The notes under the pieces were generated by a model. It had not been told where the DNA came from, ran no database searches, and saw nothing but the letters and a program-made list of their open reading frames with translations. From an uncultured Bacteroidales bacterium (GTDB taxonomy: Bacteria; Bacteroidota; Bacteroidia; Bacteroidales; WCHB1-69), in contig CAMJPH010000064.1 of assembly GCA_946407715.1 (NCBI GenBank), forward strand, positions 1-13,978: a DNA stretch of 13,978 nucleotides, given 5' to 3'. Every line of letters starts with the position of its first letter. Within the stretch, counting starts at the first letter, position 1. This document shows, piece after piece, positions 6,866 to 12,355 of this stretch. Position numbers and translations under genes: made by a program.

Positions 6866-7519
6866 TTATTTTTGGGTGTGAAGTTGAGTATAATGCACAG
6901 GTGGATAAGACCTTACAGGTTCATCGAAACTTTGCGCTTCGCCTTGCTCGTCGAAGAGGCTGTATTGGTGGCTTTGGGTGACGAGGAAGTCGAACTGGAA
7001 GTCGCGACGGGAGAACTGCATACTGCCAGCGATGGGTGTCCATTCGCAGAAGGTGATGGGCTTATTCTCGGCGGTGCGGTAGGTGAGGGCGTCACCGCAG
7101 ACGATGTTTTTTCGGAGCATGTAGCGGAGGGAGAGGAGGTAGTGACTGTCCACGGATAGCCTCTCCAGGGTGGGGTGTTGAGAGAGAACATAGTGTTCCA
7201 GTCTTGTGCGGCAGGCCTCGGCGTTGTCGGAAAGGATGTCGATGCCGTAGCAGGAGCCGACGGCGATGAGGCTCTGGAACTCCCAGTCGGTCGGGGATTT
7301 GATGTCTTGCAGAAGGGAGAGTTTGCGGCGGAGGATTTCGATGAGGAAGTTGCCGTCGCCGCAGGCGGGCTCGAGGAAGCGGCTGTCGAGCCGGAATGAC
7401 TCGTCTCGCACGAGGTCGAGCATAGCGTTCACCTCTCGCGGATTGGTGAACACCTCGCCATGGTCAGCCACTCGCTGGCGGCTTTTGATTTGTTTGGGGT
7501 TTTCGTTTGTTGTAGGCAT
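6866..7519 (-). CDS. DNA methyltransferase small subunit (M1, motif I protein without NPPY)
   Basis: 217 residues from the chosen ATG at 7519. Seen: motif X-like GEVFTNP (21-27); canonical AdoMet-binding motif I FLEPACGDGNFL (48-59); YGIDI (91-95, motif II position) and CGDAL (141-145, motif III position). At the motif IV position the sequence is DFLVTQSHQYSL (177-188) where M2 has DVIIGNPPYQL, so catalytic Asn-Pro-Pro-Tyr is missing. The protein ends soon afterwards, with no target-recognition domain. The frame stays open to a GTG at 7573, but those 18 codons overlap a structured leader and precede the conserved KSRQRVADHGEVF start of this family, so I prefer ATG 7519. Likely works as a complex with M2. 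Confidence 0.78.
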   Translation of the reverse strand: MPTTNENPKQIKSRQRVADHGEVFTNPREVNAMLDLVRDESFRLDSRFLEPACGDGNFLIEILRRKLSLLQDIKSPTDWEFQSLIAVGSCYGIDILSDNAEACRTRLEHYVLSQHPTLERLSVDSHYLLSLRYMLRKNIVCGDALTYRTAENKPITFCEWTPIAGSMQFSRRDFQFDFLVTQSHQYSLFDEQGEAQSFDEPVRSYPPVHYTQLHTQK

Positions 7520-7523
7520 AAAA

Positions 7524-7655
7524 AATCCGTGAACTTCTGTCGTGTACGGAGGTTCTCGACTACCTACTATCACAAACGAGAAAGCCCACGGATATAACCG
7601 TGAGCGTCCTGCTTTCTTGAGTGATAGTATAGAAATTGTCGAGATTTCCGTACAC
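7524..7655 (-). ncRNA. Structured leader RNA of the R-M-like operon (possible attenuator)
   Basis: On the minus strand this region folds as nested imperfect stems: 7647-7655/7542-7550 (TCCGTACAC with GTGTACGGA), 7638-7644/7554-7560 (GTCGAGA with TCTCGAC), 7621-7628/7566-7573 (GTGATAGT with ACTATCAC), 7611-7619/7577-7585 (nine pairs, one G-U), and an apical CCGTG/CACGG hairpin (7598-7602/7587-7591) with a large one-sided bulge. TCACGG recurs just before a run of six T (minus strand) that abuts the M1 ATG, so the apical CCGTG could pair with either copy. This resembles a terminator/antiterminator choice, or a structural RNA. I do not recognise a known riboswitch class. Confidence 0.5.
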
Positions 7656-7767
7656 CTTGAAAAGCAAAAAACGCTTTTATACTATATGTTTAACTTTTTA
7701 TTCTATTTCTATCCTTCTACTGTTTTTATATCGATATTTGGTTTAAGTATCTGTTTTATTTTGGGTG

Positions 7768-7775
7768 CAAAGATA
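7768..7775 (-). promoter_or_regulatory. Likely -7 promoter box of the R-M-like operon
   Basis: The minus strand reads TATCTTTG, a full match to TAnnTTTG. It lies in the gap after the ABC ATPase gene and about 250 bases before the M1 ATG, which would place the whole structured region in a 5' leader. No convincing -33 TTTG was found. Confidence 0.45.
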
Positions 7776-7815
7776 ATTTTTAAGGAGTTGGTAAAAACAT
7801 GAAAAATAATCTCAC

Positions 7816-9531
7816 TTATTTATTTTCTATTCTAAAGAGTTTATCTCCTTGTGATAACTTGACCACATAGTATTCATTACGCTTTAATTCTATAGGGAGT
7901 TTATCTTCGAGTATTGAAGCGATGAATTGGATGTTCTCACTGTTGGCTATTTTGGCAAGTTTTACAAGTTGATTGTCATGCATAAGTTCTTTCTTGTCAT
8001 TCAAAATAAAATGAAGACAAGGTATTCCTTCTTGGTCTGCAAATAATGTATAAGCAATATCAAAACAAGAAATCTCACCCTGTTTTTTGCCAGAACTTAA
8101 GTTGGTCCCAATGATTGAAAACTTATATATGGGTTGACCTTTTCTATTAAACACAATATCTTCTTTAACAGAATAGCGTTCATCATAAAGCTCATCTGAA
8201 ATATTTGAGAATATATCGTTGAACTTTGACAGTTGTTCATCAACTTTATTCCTGAAATCAGTAGAAAACAATCCTTTATCTATGCTATTTAGTTCATCCA
8301 TGAATTTAGTCATCGTGATATCAGAAGTCTCAATCTGAGATAAAACAGCACTGTACTCCCCCTTGCGTGTATATTGTTCATTCAAATCATTGATTATCTT
8401 TTCCAGTTCTTCAAATGTGTTGGATGAAGTAATGCGTTCTGACAGCTCTTTTTCTTTATTCCTAAGTTTTGAAAAATCACGTTGTAGGGTGGCCAAGTGT
8501 GACTCAAGTGAAGGAATTTCCTCTTCAATGAAACGCACTCTGTTAGCAAGCATATTATTATGATATGCCACTAGTTCTTCGAATGTGTATTGCAAATTAG
8601 GAATCAATGCTGATGCTTGTTGATATATAAACTTCAGTTGTGTGAGATCTGCATCAAAACGTTGTTGATTGAAATCTTCTATAGACTCTGCGATGACATC
8701 TCGTCTTATACGTAAAGAAGTAATATTAGAAGCGACTTTGTTCAATTGTTCTTTCGTCTCAGCCAATTCTTTCAAATCCTTATCTATCTGTGGATTAAGG
8801 TTGAGTGAAGACTTTTGAGATTCCAGTTTCGCAATCTCTCTATCTATATCCTGGAGAGCTACTTTATAAGAATTCTTTGTACCATTTTTTTCCAATCTCT
8901 TTTTGAAGTTAGATTCGCTTTTGATATTTGCCAATAATTCCTCTCTTCGGCTCCCCTCGTCATAGTCACAACCAAAAAGGAAAAGATACAGCGTTTCATA
9001 TTCTTCAAGTTTTGTAAATGCGTTTAGAATCTCAAGAGTGTTGTTTAGACGGATTTCCTCGTAGCGTATATTGTGGGCTATAATTTGTCTAAATGTCGGT
9101 TTGGGAACTTGTATTGTCGGAAAAATAATTTTACCAAGATGTGCTTCTAAATCGGTTTTGTTTACATCCTCGCCATTCACTTTGCAGATAGTTTCACTAC
9201 GCTTCAAGAAATTTCTACTAATTTCTACCATGTGATTTGGATTGTCCAAGTTATCAACTAAAGTCAATGTGATAATTATCTTCTTTTCTATTAGATAATC
9301 TTTGACGAGTTGATAGACTTCCGTTTTGTTCTCTGGATCCTTATAAATAATACTTCCGTCTTTACCAAGACAGAAGTCGATCAAACGGAGAACTGTTGTC
9401 TTACCAACATTATTGCCTGTCAAAGTTTCCCCAATAGGGGTCTCATCAACGATTAGATTCAGCCCACGATGGAACCGAATGTCTCGTATTACCTTAGTGG
9501 GTGTGGATATAAGTAATGATTCTAAGAACAT
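7816..9531 (-). CDS. ABC-three-component (ABC-3C) system ATPase, DUF2326-type
   Basis: A 571-residue SMC/RecN-like ABC ATPase. Walker A TGNNVGKTT lies at 38-46. A long coiled-coil middle (about 195-420, e.g. DIDREIAKLESQK and DFSKLRNKEKELSERI) separates the ATPase halves. The signature-like NLSSGKKQGEISCFDIAY begins about residue 477, and Walker B CLHFILND at 505-512 ends in Asn-Asp rather than Asp-Glu, usual in this DUF2326 branch. The protein is soluble, with no membrane segments. Its ATG overlaps the end of the middle-component gene by 10 bases, so the two are translationally coupled. In ABC-3C systems the ATPase is thought to sense or process invader nucleic acid and license the effector; that role is family knowledge, not shown here. 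Confidence 0.85.
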   Translation of the reverse strand: MFLESLLISTPTKVIRDIRFHRGLNLIVDETPIGETLTGNNVGKTTVLRLIDFCLGKDGSIIYKDPENKTEVYQLVKDYLIEKKIIITLTLVDNLDNPNHMVEISRNFLKRSETICKVNGEDVNKTDLEAHLGKIIFPTIQVPKPTFRQIIAHNIRYEEIRLNNTLEILNAFTKLEEYETLYLFLFGCDYDEGSRREELLANIKSESNFKKRLEKNGTKNSYKVALQDIDREIAKLESQKSSLNLNPQIDKDLKELAETKEQLNKVASNITSLRIRRDVIAESIEDFNQQRFDADLTQLKFIYQQASALIPNLQYTFEELVAYHNNMLANRVRFIEEEIPSLESHLATLQRDFSKLRNKEKELSERITSSNTFEELEKIINDLNEQYTRKGEYSAVLSQIETSDITMTKFMDELNSIDKGLFSTDFRNKVDEQLSKFNDIFSNISDELYDERYSVKEDIVFNRKGQPIYKFSIIGTNLSSGKKQGEISCFDIAYTLFADQEGIPCLHFILNDKKELMHDNQLVKLAKIANSENIQFIASILEDKLPIELKRNEYYVVKLSQGDKLFRIENK

Positions 9532-9749
9532 AGATAAACTTCTCCTTTCTCATTAATTGAAGCTGCATGAATCAAATACAGCCAATCCAATGATAATAAC
9601 AAAAGCTTGAATGACATATCATGCTCTTGCTTCATCTGTACAAACAAATCAGCAATCGATATCATCCCCTTTTGCTGAATTACTTGCAGAACCATAGCAC
9701 CTGTATAATAAATACTATGTCTTGGATGTATTGAATCAGGCAATAACAT
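9522..9749 (-). CDS. ABC-3C middle component (MC6-like)
   Basis: 75 residues from the ATG at 9749. The sequence starts MLLPDSIHPRHSIYYTGA and contains an FKLLLLSLDWLYLIHAASI segment followed by GEVYL, the small winged-helix-like pattern of ABC-3C middle components, most like the group called MC6. A longer frame opens at 9797, but the internal ATG gives the typical N-terminus and lies within the last 14 bases of the effector gene. The protein would bridge effector and ATPase. It overlaps both neighbours, fitting fixed co-expression. Assignment depends strongly on its place between a SMEK-type effector and a DUF2326 ATPase. Confidence 0.75.
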   Translation of the reverse strand: MLLPDSIHPRHSIYYTGAMVLQVIQQKGMISIADLFVQMKQEHDMSFKLLLLSLDWLYLIHAASINEKGEVYLCS

Positions 9750-10704
9750 AATTGTAACCTTTAGGATTTTCAAATATCTTACAACGAATAAAAGCATCCA
9801 CTACTAAAACATCTGTGCAGATGTCTATAGACTCATAACTAAGTTCACCATTGGCAGCATGATTGATTATTTCTGTTTTTACATCATTGCGAACGGCATC
9901 AAAAAGTACGTCACCTTGTTTGCTCGTCTTCTCAGTAAGATAAAAAGAACGAATCTTCTGAAGAACAAAGAATGATTTATTCATTCCTTCTGCATCAAAA
10001 GTCTCATAGACGCGTCTAACAGCGGTTTGCCAAACATTATATTCTTTGATGATGCCAACAGAATTGGATAAAGTGTTATAATCAATTTTCTCATCGATTT
10101 GGAATTCATTATCAATCTTAATACCTTCGAATTCCGATGCATCAACCTTTGTCAATAGTAGGATAACCTTTGCTAAATCAGATTCAAGTGTGGCAGAGAA
10201 TACATCATTTCCTAACTCTGATTTTACGAAATCAGCTACAGTTTGTAGCCTTTCTGTAGTAAGCCCCAAAACTTCACGTAATATTGCATCTATATCATAA
10301 ATATCTTCTGAAGGATTAAATAATAGTCCATACTTATTGTTAAATGCTTTGCCTTTCAAAGCATCGGCAGATCGTGCTATTGAAATGAACTTGAAAGTCC
10401 AACCAGCATATTCTGCCATAATAGGCTTTGTTAAGGCATTTTCTATCTTTTGCTTAGTGTTGGTGGAAGAAACCTGTATGACAATTTTATTTATACGGTC
10501 AATCAAATCTATTGCTTCAACATTTTGATTTACTTCATTTAGATTTTCCAGATTCCATTCAAAGAGCAAATTAAAAAAATCACGATAAAAGTTTTCAGAA
10601 TGTAGATGCAAGTCAAGAATATTGAGTTTCCCTCGTCTTTCAACGCGGAAAGCTAATACGCTGAGTTTTTCTTCTACATAATCAAACAATTGTTCGCGTT
10701 TCAT
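9736..10704 (-). CDS. ABC-3C effector with SMEK-type N-terminal domain
   Basis: A 322-residue soluble protein. The N-terminal half (about 1-180) has the SMEK pattern: LNILDLHLHSENFYRDFFNLL (28-48), then NVEAIDLIDRINKIVIQVSS (61-80) with acidic D66/D69 and Q77-V78, and a Lys-rich TNTKQKI (81-87). The D...QV arrangement recalls a restriction-endonuclease-like core, so a nuclease is possible but not established. The C-terminal half ends with a predicted ABC-3C docking region including CKIFENP (308-314). First gene of the operon, overlapping the middle-component gene by 14 bases. Candidate -7 boxes lie 39-84 bases upstream of its ATG. Low GC relative to the window's left edge suggests horizontal acquisition. 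Confidence 0.78.
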   Translation of the reverse strand: MKREQLFDYVEEKLSVLAFRVERRGKLNILDLHLHSENFYRDFFNLLFEWNLENLNEVNQNVEAIDLIDRINKIVIQVSSTNTKQKIENALTKPIMAEYAGWTFKFISIARSADALKGKAFNNKYGLLFNPSEDIYDIDAILREVLGLTTERLQTVADFVKSELGNDVFSATLESDLAKVILLLTKVDASEFEGIKIDNEFQIDEKIDYNTLSNSVGIIKEYNVWQTAVRRVYETFDAEGMNKSFFVLQKIRSFYLTEKTSKQGDVLFDAVRNDVKTEIINHAANGELSYESIDICTDVLVVDAFIRCKIFENPKGYNYVIA

Positions 10705-10742
10705 ATTCGGTCATATATTCAAAAACAAATAAGTCTTCTTTA

Positions 10743-10750
10743 CAAATGTA
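10743..10750 (-). promoter_or_regulatory. Likely -7 promoter box of the ABC-3C operon
   Basis: The minus strand reads TACATTTG (TAnnTTTG), 38 bases before the effector ATG. A second match, TACTTTTG, lies at 10781-10788; either or both may be used. No clear -33 element was seen. Confidence 0.4.
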
Positions 10751-10812
10751 TTTACAATAATGATGGCATTAAAAATTTTGCAAAAGTAATAAATTAACTT
10801 GAATCAGGGGGC

Positions 10813-10829
10813 AAAAAAGTCGTTTTTTT
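10813..10829. terminator. A/T-only hairpin, weak terminator candidate
   Basis: AAAAAA (10813-10818), GTCG, then a run of seven T (10823-10829) form an A/T-only stem. It lies downstream of the DUF3990 cassette and upstream of the ABC-3C promoter, so it could separate the two units, but the stem is weak. Confidence 0.25.
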
Positions 10830-10834
10830 CATTT

Positions 10835-10867
10835 TCCCATCAAAATCCCATCAAACTCCCAACAAAT
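10835..10867. repeat. 11-bp imperfect tandem repeat, three units
   Basis: TCCCATCAAAA, TCCCATCAAAC and TCCCAACAAAT follow one another at the 3' end of the Fic remnant, covering its stop codon. Probably the result of slippage. Confidence 0.5.
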
Positions 10868-11028
10868 CTCACAAACCCCTCCACATCTCCCTCCACGCTC
10901 GCCTTCTCCAACGCCGCCATGTACGCTTCCCGCCGCTCTACGGGGATCACCACCCAAGGGTAGCCGGCGGTCACGAGCCGGCTGTTCATCACGAAACGGG
11001 CCGTGCGGTGCACACTCCTACATCCCAT
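10840..11028 (-). pseudogene. Fic family C-terminal remnant, copy 1
   Basis: The frame codes for HRTARFVMNSRLVTAGYPW, VIPVERREAYMAALEKAS, VEGDVEGFVRFVGSLM, the C-terminal helices typical of Fic-domain adenylyltransferases. The catalytic HPFxxGNGR motif and everything N-terminal to it are absent. The frame opens inside the 3' end of the preceding small gene (11-base overlap), so any product would be a 62-residue fragment. A second copy lies about 1.2 kb away on the same strand. I read it as debris, although a small retained domain cannot be excluded. Confidence 0.72.
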
Positions 11029-11209
11029 ACCCCTTCTCCCTCATAAACTCATCCGCCACATACAAATCCCCGTAAAGATAAAGCCCTGTCGATTTGTCGT
11101 GGAGGTCGGCGCAGGTCTGGCTCTCGTAGAATAGTTGCAACGCTTTCACGGGTTCAATATTGAGCCGCTTGGCCAACTCTACCGAGATGGCGCCAATGCG
11201 GTTGCTCAT
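11018..11209 (-). CDS. Small protein of the DUF3791/DUF3990 cassette
   Basis: 63 residues from the ATG at 11209, which has a rare good Shine-Dalgarno sequence (AGGAGA, 5 bases upstream). The frame also opens at an ATG at 11266, which overlaps the DUF3990 gene by 20 bases; either start is possible. Visible: a helical AISVELAKRLNIEPVKALQLFY, followed by SQTCADLHDKSTGLYLYGD and LYVADEFMRE. Short proteins of this shape commonly accompany DUF3990 genes. No enzymatic motif is seen; an antitoxin or partner role is inferred only from position. Its 3' end overlaps the Fic remnant frame. Confidence 0.6.
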   Translation of the reverse strand: MSNRIGAISVELAKRLNIEPVKALQLFYESQTCADLHDKSTGLYLYGDLYVADEFMREKGYGM

Positions 11210-11246
11210 AATAATCTCCTGTATGACAGGCGATTTGACGGGGTCA

Positions 11247-11738
11247 TCAGATTGTTTCTGTTCCATCGAATATCAAGTATTTGTCTGTTAATTCCTGTGA
11301 AAGCAAACACATTTGGTTGTTGGGCTGGTGCTGCGACAGGCGAAGCAGGGCGGTTTCCTCGTCCATCAGACCTGCCATATAGAGGTTAACGGTATCGACC
11401 ACGCGGTCGTTGGCCACACCGCCTTCAATGTAATCGTAGTCGTCGGCCACAGGCTCACCACGACGGCTGGCCACAATAAATTGCAACCAGTCCTTATCGT
11501 ATGCTTTGGAGACCTTGCAGCGAGCTTCAGCCAATATGGCATCGCGATTTAAACGATATCGGTTTATAATGGGAGGTTCCTTCCTGCGGTCGGCCACTTG
11601 TGTGGCCCAATCAACCGCTTGCTGACGCAAATCCGTAACATAAAAGCCCTGGCCGAAGTCCAAATTACGACGGCCGAATTTGCAGATAGGGAACTCTACC
11701 TTTTCTGTTCCTCCATGATATACAATCAGTTCACTCAT
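11247..11738 (-). CDS. DUF3990 protein, ADP-ribosyltransferase-like fold
   Basis: 163 residues from the ATG at 11738, chosen because it overlaps the stop of the preceding gene as ATGA (an ATG at 11765 is less likely). Seen: IVYHGG (5-10), FGRRNLDFGQGFYVTDLRQQA (21-41), GGVANDRVVDTVNLYMAGL (106-124) and PNNQMCLLSQELTDKYL (139-155), the DUF3990 pattern. The YHG and FYVT elements correspond to NAD-contacting positions in ADP-ribosyltransferase-like folds, so transfer of ADP-ribose to a protein, RNA or small molecule is plausible but untested. Placed between two small genes in an overlapping trio, an arrangement that suggests a toxin with one or two partner proteins. Confidence 0.8.
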   Translation of the reverse strand: MSELIVYHGGTEKVEFPICKFGRRNLDFGQGFYVTDLRQQAVDWATQVADRRKEPPIINRYRLNRDAILAEARCKVSKAYDKDWLQFIVASRRGEPVADDYDYIEGGVANDRVVDTVNLYMAGLMDEETALLRLSQHQPNNQMCLLSQELTDKYLIFDGTETI

Positions 11739-11974
11739 TTTCCGTTCTCCCAATTGTTCATACATTCTACTAATACTTCCGCAAGATTGTCCCTGCTCTC
11801 ACTATGAAGCGTTTCGTAGTGAGGGAGTATAAACCGCTCTATCAGATCCACACGCTTCATCCGTTGGTAAACTTCTTTGTAGGAAGTATTAAGAAATCTA
11901 GCGGTGGTCTCAACACAAGTGGCTATGAACGTCATGACCACTTGTGTCCTTGATATTTCTACAACATTCTTCAT
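11735..11974 (-). CDS. DUF3791 small protein
   Basis: 79 residues from the ATG at 11974 (an upstream frame to 12016 would cross the promoter). Visible: TFIATCVETTARFLNTSYKE (about 15-34), VYQRMKRVDLIERFILPHYE and LHSESRDNLAEVLVECM, the mostly helical DUF3791 pattern including the IxPxYExLH segment. It is the first gene of the trio and overlaps DUF3990 by 4 bases (ATGA). The likely -7 box TATTTTTG lies 20 bases upstream of the ATG. A perfect 10-bp inverted repeat covers codons about 10-21. Function unknown; a partner or antitoxin for DUF3990 is the simplest idea. Confidence 0.72.
   Translation of the reverse strand: MKNVVEISRTQVVMTFIATCVETTARFLNTSYKEVYQRMKRVDLIERFILPHYETLHSESRDNLAEVLVECMNNWENGK
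11913..11947. repeat. Perfect 10-bp inverted repeat in the DUF3791 gene
   Basis: ACACAAGTGG (11913-11922) pairs exactly with CCACTTGTGT (11938-11947) across a 15-nt loop. It lies about 27-61 bases inside the coding region on the minus strand, where it would form a stable mRNA hairpin or a dyad for a DNA-binding protein. Confidence 0.65.
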
Positions 11975-11993
11975 AACACAGCATTCAAGAGTG

Positions 11994-12001
11994 CAAAAAT
12001 A
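11994..12001 (-). promoter_or_regulatory. Likely -7 promoter box of the DUF3791/DUF3990 cassette
   Basis: The minus strand reads TATTTTTG (TAnnTTTG), 19 bases upstream of the DUF3791 ATG, the same octamer as at the toxin-antitoxin pair and the AAA ATPase gene. Confidence 0.42.
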
Positions 12002-12051
12002 CAAATCTTTTCCCATTCGTCAGATTTTGCGCAAGAAAAAAACACCTCTCC

Positions 12052-12216
12052 TCACATCAACCCCCCAATAAACCTCACGAACTCCTCCACATCCCCCTCC
12101 ACGCTCGCCTTCTCTAACGCCGACATGTATTCTTCCCGGCGCTCCACGGGGATCACCACCCAGGGGTAGCCCGCTGTCACTAATTGGCCGTTCATCACGG
12201 AGCTGGCGTTACAGTT
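12052..12216 (-). pseudogene. Fic family C-terminal remnant, copy 2
   Basis: An open frame without its own upstream domain codes for VMNGQLVTAGYPW, VIPVERREEYMSALEKAS and VEGDVEEFVRFIGGLM before a stop at 12052-12054. From VMN to the end it matches copy 1 at 41 of 48 residues. An in-frame stop (12217-12219) closes it upstream, so the Fic catalytic core is missing. The two copies are in the same orientation and flank the DUF3791/DUF3990 cassette. Confidence 0.72.
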
Positions 12217-12226
12217 TTATCCCTAT

Positions 12227-12343
12227 TTACTCCGCTCTGACCCCCAACACCTCAAACAGTTCTGCCATTTGTGAGTAAGTGTAATCCCTTTCTGTTTCTT
12301 CTTTCTCTTTCATGGATTGGGCGGCGTTGCGTAATGCAAGCAT
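12227..12343 (-). CDS. Small hypothetical ORF downstream of the AAA ATPase
   Basis: 38 codons starting ATG 12 bases after the ATPase stop and in the same frame, so a stop-codon mutation or readthrough would fuse them. The product (MLALRNAAQSMKEKEE..., ending AELFEVLGVRAE) is charged and helical and resembles the tail of a larger protein. It may be a small gene or the remnant of a lost partner gene. I do not recognise the family. Confidence 0.3.
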   Translation of the reverse strand: MLALRNAAQSMKEKEETERDYTYSQMAELFEVLGVRAE

Positions 12344-12355
12344 ATAATTGTATCC

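Noticed and set aside
7520..7573. Upstream GTG start adding 18 residues to M1
   Set aside because: These codons lie in the structured leader and read as a by-product of the stems; the ATG at 7519 gives the family-like N-terminus.
7660..7678. AAAAGC/GCTTTT hairpin as a strong terminator of the ABC-3C operon
   Set aside because: It lies downstream of the likely R-M promoter on the same strand, and its 6-bp stem has few G-C pairs; a terminator there would block the operon, so it was not called.
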